DNA of 64,000 nucleotides, taken from Methylocella tundrae (GTDB lineage: Bacteria; Pseudomonadota; Alphaproteobacteria; Rhizobiales; Beijerinckiaceae). Position numbers and translations under genes: made by a program. Under the pieces are notes generated by a model, which saw nothing but the letters and a program-made list of their open reading frames with translations, was not told the origin of the DNA and made no database searches. Within the stretch, counting starts at the first letter, position 1; the number at the start of each line of letters is the position of its first letter. The stretch is taken from the NCBI RefSeq assembly GCF_901905185.1, contig NZ_CABFMQ020000080.1, forward strand, positions 1 to 64,000, read 5' to 3'. Below are positions 36,036 through 45,419 of the stretch, in pieces.

Positions 36036-36113
36036 ATGGCACGCAGCGCTTTACTTTGGCTTGTCGGGGTCCCGATTCCGATTATTATTCTTCTATACTT
36101 CTTATGGCATTAG
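36036..36113 (+). CDS. 25-residue single-span membrane microprotein
   Basis: Encodes MARSALLWLVGVP, then PIPIIILLYFLWH: a hydrophobic helix with a Pro-Ile-Pro kink and an Arg near the start. GGAGGAA at 36024-36030 is a near-ideal ribosome site with 5 bases to the ATG. It lies between an EcfG-type promoter and a perfect terminator, making a complete 200-base transcription unit. Similar short PIPII-containing hydrophobic proteins are widespread in alphaproteobacteria but uncharacterised. Function unknown; stress regulation is inferred from the promoter. Confidence 0.75.
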   Translation: MARSALLWLVGVPIPIIILLYFLWH

Positions 36114-36144
36114 AAGCGCTTTTTCGAAGTTCCGTTACTGATGA

Positions 36145-36180
36145 CTGCGCCTCCGCACGACTTGGAGGCGCAGTTTTTTT
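36145..36180 (+). terminator. Rho-independent terminator after the microprotein
   Basis: CTGCGCCTCC at 36145-36154 pairs perfectly with GGAGGCGCAG at 36164-36173 (10 bp, 9-base loop), followed by seven T. Confidence 0.93.
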
Positions 36181-36358
36181 GTGTTGATTTCGCGGCTGGC
36201 GCGCCCGCGTCAGATTTGGCATGCGTCGATCATCCGCGCGGCGCCGGTTCAAAGAGCCATGGAAAGCCGTTCTGAATTCGACCATATAGTCGATTGAAAG
36301 CCGCATGTTTGCCAAAGGCGGCGCCGCGGAATGGCCACAACAGCCAAAGGGGATCTCG

Positions 36359-36787
36359 GTGAGCGATCAATGGGAGTATCAGATTCGTGTCAATCTCGCC
36401 GGTGAATTCGCGGAAGTGGCGAGAAGCGATCCCGGTAATGCGGCGATCAAGCCGCTGACAGACATTCTCACCAGGCATCACGCGAAGTTGAAAAGTCAGT
36501 TCGACGCCTTCGCCGACTATGTCGCCGAAGCTGAAAAGCATGGCGTCGAGCATTTTCCGCTTTACAAATGGACCAAGGTCACGATCGAGGATCCCGCAAA
36601 GAAGGAAAAGCACATCAAATCCTTCACGCTCTATGTCGACGGCAAGGAAGTCTACGCGAAAGAGATCGCGGATGCGCTGGAGACGGACCTCCAGCCCCTG
36701 GTCGGCGGCGCGCTTGTCACGCGATTGTCCAAGCACGACACGAACCCAGCGAGCAACCCTCAGGCGCCGGCGCATCTTCGCTCATAG
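36359..36787 (+). CDS. Conserved-looking hypothetical protein
   Basis: A 142-residue soluble protein beginning SDQWEYQIRVNLAGEFAEVAR, with a helical middle (LTRHHAKLKSQFDAFADYVAEA) and a beta-rich TLYVDGKEVYAKEIADAL. The GTG at 36359 is preceded at 7 bases by AAAGGGG; the ATG at 36305 in the same frame has no site. I do not recognise the family; codon use matches the neighbours. Its end converges on tadA. Confidence 0.65.
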   Translation: MSDQWEYQIRVNLAGEFAEVARSDPGNAAIKPLTDILTRHHAKLKSQFDAFADYVAEAEKHGVEHFPLYKWTKVTIEDPAKKEKHIKSFTLYVDGKEVYAKEIADALETDLQPLVGGALVTRLSKHDTNPASNPQAPAHLRS

Positions 36788-36823
36788 ATTGCGCGCGCGG
36801 CGGCCGCCTTCGGCGGTTCGCGA

Positions 36824-37294
36824 TCACCGCCTCTCTTGAAAAAACCGCCGCAGCAGCTGCGCGGCTTCGCTTTCGCGAATGCCGCCATAAAACTCGGGGG
36901 CATGATGGCAGGTCGCCTGCGCGAAGAAACGCGGACCATGCTCGACCGCCCCGCCTTTCGGATCAGGGGCCGCGAAATAGAGCCGCCGCACGCGGGCAAA
37001 GGAGATCGCCGCGGCGCACATGGCGCAAGGCTCGAGCGTCACGTAAAGGTCGCAGTCCGTCAGTCTTTGCGAGCCGAGCCTGCGGCAGGCTTCGCGGATC
37101 GCGAGAGTTTCCGCGTGGGCGGTCGGATCATGGGCCTCCAAAGTCCGGTTGCCAGCGCGCGCGATCACCTCCCCATGCCGCGCAATCGCCGCTCCGACCG
37201 GAACTTCTCCGCGCGCGAAGGCCGCTTCCGCCTCCATGAACGCGCAGGACATCGGATCGGCCAGGGATTTGGAATCAGTCTCGCCTCGCCGCAT
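36824..37294 (-). CDS. tadA: tRNA-specific adenosine deaminase
   Basis: Converts A34 to inosine in tRNA-Arg(ACG). The 156-residue protein has the zinc motifs HAETLAIREA (His and catalytic Glu) and PCAMCAAAI, the N-terminal AFARGEVPVGA and the ADPKGGAVEHG segment typical of TadA rather than other deaminases. It is divergent from the rluB-type gene, with which it shares a 140-base control region containing an 18-bp tandem duplication. Confidence 0.94.
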   Translation of the reverse strand: MRRGETDSKSLADPMSCAFMEAEAAFARGEVPVGAAIARHGEVIARAGNRTLEAHDPTAHAETLAIREACRRLGSQRLTDCDLYVTLEPCAMCAAAISFARVRRLYFAAPDPKGGAVEHGPRFFAQATCHHAPEFYGGIRESEAAQLLRRFFQERR

Positions 37295-37307
37295 GGGATC
37301 GCCGCCT

Positions 37308-37342
37308 CATATCAATAGCTTCACTCATATCAATAGCTTCAT
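37308..37342. repeat. Tandem duplication of an 18-bp unit between tadA and rluB
   Basis: TCATATCAATAGCTTCAC at 37308-37325 is followed directly by TCATATCAATAGCTTCA at 37326-37342. It lies in the divergent promoter region and could be a duplicated binding site or slippage product. Confidence 0.75.
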
Positions 37343-37432
37343 TTGCCGCGCCACCAGGCGCTTTTGAACAAATGGCGCCTTTTCCCACCGCCTTCGGTTC
37401 CCCTTTCGGCGCAGAGTCTGCTATTGGGCTAT

Positions 37433-39313
37433 ATGCGCGATGACCCGACGAAACACCATCCACCCTCTTCTCATTCTTCCCGCGGACCAGCGGCCCGTCC
37501 GGCGCGGAAAAAAATCGCGCCCCTTGCCGGACCTGAGCGAAAGGCCAGAACCGAAGCTCCTGCGGTCGCCGCCGGCCCGCAACGCATCGCCAAGGTCATA
37601 GCGAGAGCCGGCGCCTGTTCGCGGCGCGATGCGGAAGCCTGGATCAGCGAGGGCCGCGTCGCCCTCAATGGCGTTGTCCTCACCAGTCCCGCGGTCAATG
37701 TCGGCGATGACGACGAGATCACCGTCGACGGCGCCCCCCTCGCGCAGCGCGCGCCGACCCGGCTCTTCCTGTTCCACAAGCCGCGCGGCCTCGTCACGAC
37801 GGAGCGCGATCCCGAGGGGCGGCAGACCATTTTCGATTATCTGCGCGAGCATTGGCCGGATGCGCCCCGTCTCGTCAGCATCGGTCGCCTCGATATCAAT
37901 ACCGAAGGGCTTTTGCTGCTGACCAATGACGGAGGTCTCGCCCGCGTTCTGGAGCTGCCCTCGACCGGCTGGGTGCGCCGCTATCGCGTGCGCGCAAAGG
38001 GTTCGACCGATCAAGCCGTGCTGGATCAGCTGCGCCACGGCGTTACCGTCGATGGCGTCGCTTACGCCGAGATCGAGGCGAAGCTCGATCGCGTGCAAGG
38101 CGCCAATAGCTGGCTGACCATGGGCCTGCGCGAAGGCAAGAACCGCGAAGTCAAGCGCGTGCTCGAACATCTGGGGCTCGAGGTCAATCGGTTGATCCGG
38201 CTGTCGTTCGGGCCGTTCCAGCTGGCCGACCTTCCCGAGGGCGGTTTTGAGGAGATCCGAACCCGCGTCCTGCGCGACCAATTGGGGCCGGCGCTGGCCG
38301 AGGCCGCCGGCGTCGATTTTGCCGGAGCCGCGGCGGAGCCCGACGCCCCCGTTGAGTCGCCGCGCGGAAAACCGGCCCGCGCAGCACGGCAGAGCGATGA
38401 TGGCGCGCGCAGAGCGCCGCCGGACCGCCCGATGCGCCGAGGTGAACGGCAGCCGCTGGCTTTGTCGCCCCGGCCCGAGGCGCGCAAAAAACCGGCGCCA
38501 GCCCCGCGCAAACATATTTCGGCATTGCGCGAGGATGGCGCGGAGCCAGGCGCCGCGCGCAAACGGATCGAGCGCAGCGAGACCGCCGACCGCAGCGGGC
38601 GAACCGTCCCCGTCGAGCGTCTGGTCCCCGTCGAGCGAGCCGCGCGCGGCAAGGCGAAAGCCAGATTTGAGGAGCGAAAAGGCGAGAACCCGCCGCCAAA
38701 CACGCGCAACAGCCGCCGTTTCGAGGCCGAGCGCCAGCAGCGTCACGGCGTATCGGAGCGGCCCATGCGCGGCCCCGGCCGCGTACGCGCGCCCTTTGAG
38801 GCGAAGGAGCATCGCGCCACGACGGACGCAGCCGCCGCGCGTCCGCAAAAGCGGGCAGAAGGCGGCGCGCCAGCGGCAAAAGTCCGACGCCCCTATGACG
38901 GCGACAAGGACCGCTCACGGACCGACGCCCGGCCCGCGCGGAGCGGGGCGGCGAAGCGCTCTGGCGAACCCTATCGCGGAACAAAAACCTCCGGTGCGCG
39001 CACAGACTCACGGCCAGCAGACCGAGGGGCCGCGAAGCGCTTTGGCGGCGCCCCCGGCAAAGCCCAGGGGCAACGGACCCCCGGCGCGAAGACCGGGGCG
39101 CCGTCGGATAAGAGAACGCGCGGCGCTCAGTCGGAGACGCGGCCAAACGGCGCCGCTTCGCGTTTTCGTGGCAAGGATCAAGGTCCGGGCGGCCACGGCG
39201 GCAAACCGTCATTTGGCGGCAAGCGCCCCGGCAAGCCCACGGGCGCGTCGAGGGGCCCGGGCGATGCCGGGAAAGGGCGTCCCGGCAAAGGGCGCCCGCG
39301 CGGAAAACCTTAA
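37433..39313 (+). CDS. rluB: RluB-type rRNA pseudouridine synthase with long basic tail
   Basis: Isomerises uridine in 23S rRNA (U2605 in E. coli by RluB). Residues about 45-100 are an S4 domain (RIAKVIARAGACSRRDAE), then the RsuA-family catalytic domain with GRLDINTEGLLLLTNDG, whose Asp (about residue 154) is catalytic, and GKNREVKRVLEHLGL. From about residue 296 to 626 the protein is a disordered tail rich in Arg, Lys, Gly, Pro and Ala, longer than the enzyme itself. Start at the ATG 37433 (MRDDPTKHH); an ATG at 37343 is in frame. rsmD follows after 4 bases. Confidence 0.88.
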   Translation: MRDDPTKHHPPSSHSSRGPAARPARKKIAPLAGPERKARTEAPAVAAGPQRIAKVIARAGACSRRDAEAWISEGRVALNGVVLTSPAVNVGDDDEITVDGAPLAQRAPTRLFLFHKPRGLVTTERDPEGRQTIFDYLREHWPDAPRLVSIGRLDINTEGLLLLTNDGGLARVLELPSTGWVRRYRVRAKGSTDQAVLDQLRHGVTVDGVAYAEIEAKLDRVQGANSWLTMGLREGKNREVKRVLEHLGLEVNRLIRLSFGPFQLADLPEGGFEEIRTRVLRDQLGPALAEAAGVDFAGAAAEPDAPVESPRGKPARAARQSDDGARRAPPDRPMRRGERQPLALSPRPEARKKPAPAPRKHISALREDGAEPGAARKRIERSETADRSGRTVPVERLVPVERAARGKAKARFEERKGENPPPNTRNSRRFEAERQQRHGVSERPMRGPGRVRAPFEAKEHRATTDAAAARPQKRAEGGAPAAKVRRPYDGDKDRSRTDARPARSGAAKRSGEPYRGTKTSGARTDSRPADRGAAKRFGGAPGKAQGQRTPGAKTGAPSDKRTRGAQSETRPNGAASRFRGKDQGPGGHGGKPSFGGKRPGKPTGASRGPGDAGKGRPGKGRPRGKP

Positions 39314-39317
39314 ATCC

Positions 39318-39872
39318 ATGCGTATCGTCGGCGGCCGGCTGAAAGGCCGCACGCTCAAGGGACCAGCCTCCGACTCCATTCGGCCAACATCGGACCGTCT
39401 GCGCGAAAGCCTGTTCAACATTCTGGAGCATGCCTATGGCGCGCCCATCGAGGGGGCGCGTGTGATCGACGTTTTCGCCGGCACGGGCGCGCTGGCGATC
39501 GAAGCTCTTTCGCGCGGCGCGGCCTTTGCGCTCTTCGTTGATCAGAGCGCGCAGGCGGCGGCGATCATCCGCACCAACATCGAGGCTTTGGGGCTAGGCC
39601 AGACAACGAGGGTGCTGCGGCGGGACGCACGCAAACTCGGCGCCGCGCCGAAGGACGAGCGCTACGATATCGCCTTCCTTGATCCGCCTTATGGCAGGGG
39701 TCTCGCCGCGCCCGCTCTCACGGCCCTGCGCGAAGGCGGCTGGCTCGAAAAAGGCGCCCTCGTTCTGATTGAGGAAACAACACAGAGCGAAGTGGCGCTG
39801 CCGGGCGGTTTTGCGCCGCGCGAAATTCGCCAGTTCGGCGATACGCAAGTGGTTTTTGCGAGCGCCGGCTGA
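39318..39872 (+). CDS. rsmD: 16S rRNA (guanine(966)-N(2))-methyltransferase
   Basis: A 184-residue SAM-dependent methyltransferase of 30S assembly. It starts with MRIVGGRLKGRTL, has RPTSDRLRESLFNIL, SAM-binding VIDVFAGTGALAIEALSRGA and the catalytic DPPYGRG (N/DPPY). The ATG lies 4 bases after the rluB stop, so the two rRNA modification genes are co-transcribed. Confidence 0.94.
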   Translation: MRIVGGRLKGRTLKGPASDSIRPTSDRLRESLFNILEHAYGAPIEGARVIDVFAGTGALAIEALSRGAAFALFVDQSAQAAAIIRTNIEALGLGQTTRVLRRDARKLGAAPKDERYDIAFLDPPYGRGLAAPALTALREGGWLEKGALVLIEETTQSEVALPGGFAPREIRQFGDTQVVFASAG

Positions 39873-39972
39873 CGCGTGCAAATTGTTTTGGGCTGCACGA
39901 TGACGCGGCCTGCCGCGCGACGGCCATCCCGTTCTATGACGTTCATCATAGGTCGCGCGCCGCGCAAACGGA

Positions 39973-40530
39973 TCAGGGCATCAGAACCTTGTTGACGACA
40001 TGGATGACGCCATTCGATTGCATGACGTCCGCAATCGTAATGCGCGCCACGCGGCCCTTGGAATCCCTGATTTCAAAGGTCTTGCCTTTCTCCGAGAAAA
40101 TCAGCGGCTCGCCCTCGACGGTCTTGAACGTCGCTTCTCCGCCGCCCTGCTTGATCGCCGCGCCAAGGTCCTCGGTGGTGAGGCGACCGGGCACGACATG
40201 GTAGGTTAGAACGCTCGTCAGCTCAGCCTTGTTCTCCGGCTTCAACAGAGAATCCACCGTGCCAGGCGGCAGTTCGTTGAAAGCCGCATTGGTCGGCGCA
40301 AACACGGTGAAAGGTCCGGGCCCCTCAAGCGTCTCGACGAGGCCGGCCGCTTTGACCGCCGCGACGAGGGTTGTGTTGGTTTTGGAGTTCACCGCGTTCT
40401 GGATGATGTTCTTGCTCGGATACATGGCGGCGCCGCCGACCATCTTCGTCATCTCGGCGGACGCGAAGCCGGATGCGCCGGCGACAGCGATGAAAGACGC
40501 GGCGGCGAAAGTAAACTGTTTGAATCTCAT
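39973..40530 (-). CDS. Secreted fasciclin-domain protein
   Basis: A 185-residue protein with signal peptide (MRFKQFTFAAASFIAV to GFASA) and one complete FAS1 domain: TTLVAAVKAAGLVETLEGPGPFTVFAPTNAAF, then LTYHVVPGRL, then NGVIHVVNKVLMP. FAS1 domains mediate adhesion or, in bacteria, unknown envelope roles. It is downstream of purD on the same strand, separated by a 20-bp hairpin, and probably has its own promoter. Confidence 0.92.
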   Translation of the reverse strand: MRFKQFTFAAASFIAVAGASGFASAEMTKMVGGAAMYPSKNIIQNAVNSKTNTTLVAAVKAAGLVETLEGPGPFTVFAPTNAAFNELPPGTVDSLLKPENKAELTSVLTYHVVPGRLTTEDLGAAIKQGGGEATFKTVEGEPLIFSEKGKTFEIRDSKGRVARITIADVMQSNGVIHVVNKVLMP

Positions 40531-40548
40531 CTTGAGGCTCCTCCGCTC

Positions 40549-40568
40549 ATGCCGGCGCAGCGCCGGTA
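40549..40568. terminator. GC-rich hairpin between purD and the fasciclin gene
   Basis: Inverted repeat ATGCCGGCGC / GCGCCGGTAT centred at 40559, just after the purD stop on the minus strand. It lacks a T-run, so attenuation or mRNA stabilisation is as likely as termination. Confidence 0.4.
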
Positions 40569-40570
40569 TG

Positions 40571-41863
40571 TCAGGCTTTACGGGAGCCCTCGCGAAAAAG
40601 TTTCAAAGCGCGCCAGCCAATGTCGCGCCGGCAAAATCCGTCCGGCCAATCAATTGCGTCAACCGCGGCATAGGCGCGGCTTTGCGCCTCGGCGATATCA
40701 TTGCCGAGCGCCGTCACATTCAACACGCGTCCGCCGTCGGCGATGAGTCGCTCGCCCTCGAGCCTCGTTCCGGCATGGGTCAACGTCACGAACGGCATGG
40801 CTTCGGCGTGCGCCGCGCCCTTGAGCTCGCCGCCCTTGACTGGCGCATCCGGATAGCCCTTCGCGGCGAGCACGACGCTGAGCGCCGTCTTCGGCGACAG
40901 GCGCACCGGCCGTTGCGGCAAGCGGCCTTCGACGCATTCTATGATGAGCGTCAGCAAATCATCGTTGAGACGCGGCAGCATGACCTGCGTCTCGGGATCG
41001 CCGAAGCGCACATTATACTCGATGAGCTTCGGGCCATCCTCACCGATCATCAGTCCCGCGAACAACACCCCCCTGAAAGGCATGCCCATCGCGGCCATGC
41101 CCTTGACCGTCGGCTCGATGATGTCGCGCATCACGCGCGCGGACATGGCCTCGTCCATGATCGGCGCCGGCGAATAGGCGCCCATGCCGCCGGTGTTCGG
41201 GCCGCTTTCGGCCTCGCCGACGCGCTTATGATCCTGCGCGGACGCAAAGCTCAGCGCATGCTCGCCATCGCAGAGCGCGAAGAAGGAGGCCTCCTCGCCT
41301 TTCAGAAACTCTTCGACGACGATGGTCTTGCCCGCGGCGCCGAAGCCGCCCGAAAACATCATGTCTATGGCGGCCTCCGCCTCCGCGACGGTCATGGCGA
41401 CGACGACGCCCTTGCCGGCGGCCAGGCCATCGGCCTTGATGACGATCGGCGCGCCTTTTTCCCGTACATAGGCCTTGGCGGCGCCGGCCTCATCGAAGCG
41501 TCCGAAAGCCGCTGTGGGAATATTGAAGCGCGCGCAAAAGTCCTTCGTAAAGGCCTTCGAGCCCTCGAGTTGCGCCGCCGCCCTGCTGGGGCCGAAAGCC
41601 TTGACGCCGCAGGCTTCGAGATCGTCAACGAGCCCCGCGACCAACGGCGCCTCGGGACCAACGATGACGAGATCGATGGCGTTCGCCTTGCAGAAGCCAA
41701 TGATCGCGGCATGATCGGCAAGATCCAGCGCCGCCAGCCGCGCGAGGCGCGCAATGCCGGGGTTGCCCGGCGCCGCGAAGAGCCGGGTCAGGAGCGGGCT
41801 TTTGGCGAGCGCTATGGCGATCGCATGTTCGCGCCCGCCGGAGCCCAGAAGAAGAACGTTCAT
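40571..41863 (-). CDS. purD: Phosphoribosylamine--glycine ligase
   Basis: Second step of purine synthesis: 5-phosphoribosylamine, glycine and ATP give GAR. A 430-residue ATP-grasp enzyme with [16 protein letters not shown] at the start, [40 protein letters not shown] and [10 protein letters not shown]. The ATG at 41863 gives the standard N-terminus; the longer frame to 41986 does not. Confidence 0.97.
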   Translation of the reverse strand: MNVLLLGSGGREHAIAIALAKSPLLTRLFAAPGNPGIARLARLAALDLADHAAIIGFCKANAIDLVIVGPEAPLVAGLVDDLEACGVKAFGPSRAAAQLEGSKAFTKDFCARFNIPTAAFGRFDEAGAAKAYVREKGAPIVIKADGLAAGKGVVVAMTVAEAEAAIDMMFSGGFGAAGKTIVVEEFLKGEEASFFALCDGEHALSFASAQDHKRVGEAESGPNTGGMGAYSPAPIMDEAMSARVMRDIIEPTVKGMAAMGMPFRGVLFAGLMIGEDGPKLIEYNVRFGDPETQVMLPRLNDDLLTLIIECVEGRLPQRPVRLSPKTALSVVLAAKGYPDAPVKGGELKGAAHAEAMPFVTLTHAGTRLEGERLIADGGRVLNVTALGNDIAEAQSRAYAAVDAIDWPDGFCRRDIGWRALKLFREGSRKA

Positions 41864-42044
41864 GCCGCGCGAAAACCTTTGTTGTCTCTCCTGGCCCTTT
41901 AGGGCCTCAGCCGGCCCTCTTATCACGGCAAGGCGCGCCGATTTCAAGTTCGGCCTTGAAAGGGAGAATCGGTCAGCTTGAGCCAAGATTTCCGGTCTAT
42001 TTTTAGCTATTCTCGGAGCGGCCGCTTTTTTAAAGGGATCCGCG

Positions 42045-43052
42045 ATGCGCGCAGCATTCTATCTGTCCGCCCTCGTTTTCGCGGCGGCTCCAGCCTGGGC
42101 GCTCGACTGCGCGAAGGCGAAGGCGCCAGCGGAACTGGCGATCTGCGGCGATCCTGCGGCCGAGGCCGCGGACGCGGCCATGACCAAAGCCTATGACGCG
42201 CTGGCTTTGAAGCTGCCGCCGCCCCAGAAAACCGCGCTTTTGATCTCGCAAAGGCGATGGCTGAAGCGCCGCGCCGACGTTTGCCTCGGGCGCGAGGGCG
42301 ATCGGATCACCTCATGCCTCAAGGATGAGACAGAAGCGCGCCGCGCCTTTCTTTCCGGCGAACCCTTGAGCGGTCCCGCCCCCGCGCAAACCTTCCTTCC
42401 GGTGCTGATCCAGCATGTCGGCAAACCGAACCAATATGATCTCGACGTCACGGCGCTGAAGTTTTCCGACCCGAATCTGCCCGGCGAAAAGCTCTTCAAC
42501 GCCAAGATCGACGCTCTTTTGAAGGAGGTTCCAAAGATCGACCAAAGCGATATCCGGCAGAATATGGTCTATTCCTATGTGCTCGACGTCAGCGCGCCCT
42601 TCGCCTCGGCAAAATTCGCCTTTGGCCATATCGAGCTTTATGATTTTTCCGGCGGCGCGCATGGCAATTCCAGCACATCAAATTTCGCCATCGACCTTCA
42701 AAGCGGCAAGGAGCTGTCCTTCTCGGATCTGTTCGAGCCCGCCGCGCGGCAAAAATTCGTCGCTTCCTGCCTTGAGCAGATCAAACAGCAAAAGCACGAA
42801 AAAATGCCGGACGACCCCTATGGCGTCATCAGCGCGGAGGAACAGAAGAAAACGATCGAAGACAGCATTAAAGACCTGACCCGATGGAGCTTTTCGGCTG
42901 ACAAGGCCGAGGTGACGTTCGATCCTTATGCGCTCGGCGCCTATTTCGAAGGCTCCTACGCCTGCGATTTTCCCGCGGCGGATCTACGGCCCTATCTGAA
43001 GCTTGACTATCTGGCGCAGGAAGCGCCTCAGGACTCATCGCCGTCCAAATAG
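42045..43052 (+). CDS. Secreted LprI-like / DUF3298 protein
   Basis: A 335-residue protein with signal peptide ([19 protein letters not shown]). The N-terminal 80 residues form a Cys-containing LprI/DUF1311 domain ([31 protein letters not shown]), a fold found in lysozyme inhibitors. The C-terminal half resembles DUF3298 ([39 protein letters not shown]). Likely periplasmic. Role in lysozyme resistance is family inference. Its last 18 bases overlap the convergent mutL. Confidence 0.82.
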   Translation: MRAAFYLSALVFAAAPAWALDCAKAKAPAELAICGDPAAEAADAAMTKAYDALALKLPPPQKTALLISQRRWLKRRADVCLGREGDRITSCLKDETEARRAFLSGEPLSGPAPAQTFLPVLIQHVGKPNQYDLDVTALKFSDPNLPGEKLFNAKIDALLKEVPKIDQSDIRQNMVYSYVLDVSAPFASAKFAFGHIELYDFSGGAHGNSSTSNFAIDLQSGKELSFSDLFEPAARQKFVASCLEQIKQQKHEKMPDDPYGVISAEEQKKTIEDSIKDLTRWSFSADKAEVTFDPYALGAYFEGSYACDFPAADLRPYLKLDYLAQEAPQDSSPSK

Positions 43053-44873
43053 TCTTTCGACGTCTGCGAGTTTCAATTCGACATAGGTCGGACGCCCGTG
43101 ATTGCATTGGCCGGAGCCGGGCGTGCGCTCCATATCGCGCAGCAGGGCGTTCATCTCTTCGATTAAAAGCCGCCGCCCGGCGCGCACGGAATGATGGCAG
43201 GCCATGGTCGCGAGCACATGATCGAGCCGCCGCTCGAGCGAGGCGGCATGGCCATCTTCCCCGAGCGTCGAGGCGAGATCGCGTATGAGCCTTGCCGCGT
43301 CGGCGCTTTTCAGCGCGGCGGGCATTTCCTGCACGGCGATGGCGCCCGGCCCGAAGGATTCGACGATCAGGCCGAACTCGGCGAGCAGCGGGGCCGCCTC
43401 TTCAATGAGGCCGACTTCGCTTTGCGCCATTTCGACGATCACTGGTACGAGCAGCGCCTGCCGCGGCGCGGCCCGGCCAGCGCGCGCCGCCTTCAGCCGC
43501 TCATAGACGAGGCGCTCATGGGCGGCGTGCTGATCGACGATGACAATCCCGTCGCGCGTTTGCGCCACAATATAGGTCTCGTGAATCTGCGCCCGCGCCG
43601 CGCCGAGCGGGGCCTCGCAGACCTCATTGGAAGGCGCCTCAGGCTCCGCGCGCGCGGCAAGGGCGAGATCGCCGCCCAAGGCCTGAAACGCCGCCTGCGC
43701 CGGCTCGGCGAAGCCCACATGTGCAGTCTGGCCGGGATCTGGATGAAACGGGGAGCGCCGCCAGTCCCAATCGGCCACGGGGGCGCCCTGCCCGCTAAAG
43801 CGCCCGCCCTGTTGCGGCGCGCCGCGCCGCGCGAGAAGATCGAGAGCCGCCGCGCCATTTGTCGGCGTCGCGCGATGCAGCGCGCCCTGTAAACTTTGTT
43901 TCAAAGCGCCGATCAAAAGCCCGCGCACGAGGCCCGCGTCGCGAAAACGCACTTCCGCCTTGGCGGGATGGACGTTGACGTCGACCTCGTGGGGATCGCA
44001 GGCGATGAACAGAACGAGCGCCGGATGACGGCCTGAGGGGAGATAATCCATATAGGCGGCGCGCACGGCGCCGATGAGAAGCTTGTCGCGCACGGGACGC
44101 CCGTTGACGAACAGATATTGCGCCGAGGGGCTGGCGCGATGCCAGGTCGGCAGGCCGGCGAAGCCTTCGAGCCGGAAGCCCTCCCGCGCGGCCTCAACCC
44201 GCAGCGCATTGGGGCGGAACTCGGCGCCGAGGATGGAAGAGAGCCGCGTCAAAAGCCCATCTTCTCCCGGCGCTGAGGCGGGAAGATCGAAACCCGCCGC
44301 CTCGCTCGCCGAAAAGCTGAAGCGCACATCAGGATGCGCCATGGCGAGGCGCTGGACGACATCGGCGCAGGCGCGCGCCTCCGCGCGATCGGTTTTCAGG
44401 AATTTGAGGCGCGCCGGCGTGCCGGCGAAGAGATCGCGGATTTCGACGCGCGCGCCCTGCGGCTGCGCGGCGGGCGCGACGGGCTGCTTGACGCCCTGAT
44501 CGACGCGGATGCGGGCGCCTTGCGTGGCTTCTTTCGTGCGTGAAAAAATTTCGAGCGTCGCGATGGAGCCGATCGAGGGTAGAGCCTCGCCGCGAAAGCC
44601 AAGGGTCGCGATGGCCGAGAGATCGCCGTCGGGGAGTTTTGACGTCGCATGTCGCTCGACGGCGAGGTCGAGATCCTCCTCCGACATGCCAGCGCCATTG
44701 TCGATGACGCGGATGAGGCGCCTGCCGCCAGCCTCGATTGCAATGTCGATGCGGGCGGCCCCGGCGTCGAGCGCGTTTTCGACCAGCTCTTTCAGAGCCG
44801 AGGCCGGCCGCTCTACAACCTCGCCTGCTGCGATGCGGTCGACAAGAACGGGATCAAGGCGGCGGATGGGCAT
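43035..44873 (-). CDS. mutL: DNA mismatch repair protein MutL
   Basis: GHKL ATPase linking MutS to downstream mismatch repair. The 612-residue protein has IAAGEVVERPASALKELVENALDAGA, DNGAGM, RHATSKL, GFRGEALPSI and a C-terminal dimerisation domain ending with CNHGRPTYVEL. No DQHAxxE(x)4E-type endonuclease motif is complete: DQHAAHERLVYERL is present, as in both endonuclease-positive and -negative MutL, so nicking activity cannot be settled from this alone. The ATG at 44873 is chosen; a GTG at 44882 is alternative. Confidence 0.95.
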   Translation of the reverse strand: MPIRRLDPVLVDRIAAGEVVERPASALKELVENALDAGAARIDIAIEAGGRRLIRVIDNGAGMSEEDLDLAVERHATSKLPDGDLSAIATLGFRGEALPSIGSIATLEIFSRTKEATQGARIRVDQGVKQPVAPAAQPQGARVEIRDLFAGTPARLKFLKTDRAEARACADVVQRLAMAHPDVRFSFSASEAAGFDLPASAPGEDGLLTRLSSILGAEFRPNALRVEAAREGFRLEGFAGLPTWHRASPSAQYLFVNGRPVRDKLLIGAVRAAYMDYLPSGRHPALVLFIACDPHEVDVNVHPAKAEVRFRDAGLVRGLLIGALKQSLQGALHRATPTNGAAALDLLARRGAPQQGGRFSGQGAPVADWDWRRSPFHPDPGQTAHVGFAEPAQAAFQALGGDLALAARAEPEAPSNEVCEAPLGAARAQIHETYIVAQTRDGIVIVDQHAAHERLVYERLKAARAGRAAPRQALLVPVIVEMAQSEVGLIEEAAPLLAEFGLIVESFGPGAIAVQEMPAALKSADAARLIRDLASTLGEDGHAASLERRLDHVLATMACHHSVRAGRRLLIEEMNALLRDMERTPGSGQCNHGRPTYVELKLADVERLFGRR

Positions 44874-45419
44874 GGCGCTCACATTTGCTTGCAGGCGCCG
44901 GGCGCCGAAGGATCATGCTTCGGCGGCGAGCCGAAGACGGCGAGGCCGCCTGTCAAGAACAGGAACTCCAGAATAGTCGTATCTCGGCCTTAAGCGAATG
45001 GGCGAGGCCTGAGGCGGGGCGCTTTTCCAAAGCGTTTTTACGCTATCATGATTTCAACGGGAAAGATCCGTCCGCCACGTGTTCTTGCCCACGCAGCGCG
45101 CCGGCATCGGTTCCAATTCTGAAAATCCGCCGTTGCGCCAGGCTTGCCAGCCGACCTGGCGTCAACGCGCCGCCGATCGCTTATACGGCGGCGCACAATA
45201 TGTCGGGGGCGGATGGGCCTTATTCCCTCTCTGTGCCGCGCCCTTGCGCAACGGTCGCCCGGACGTTGGAGCGGCCCCGCGGCGGCGCCTGTTCATGAGG
45301 CGCGGCCCTGTTTTGCTGCTTGTCAAGCGTGCAGAATCGGGGCACGCTCGAGTAGATGCAGCTGCCCGTAGAATATCGGCTTATGTAAGCCGGAAAAGGC
45401 TGCTTCAGAGGTTAGCGTC
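44874..45419. other. Intergenic region between mutL and the thaumatin-like gene
   Basis: About 546 bases without a gene I can support. A frame at 45079-45423 is open but Arg/Pro-rich and overlaps the next gene's start. The promoters of mutL and of the thaumatin-like gene should be here; no clear hexamers or repeats were found. Confidence 0.45.

Noticed and set aside
37421..38848. 475-codon open frame on the minus strand
   Set aside because: Antisense to rluB, a shadow of its biased tail.
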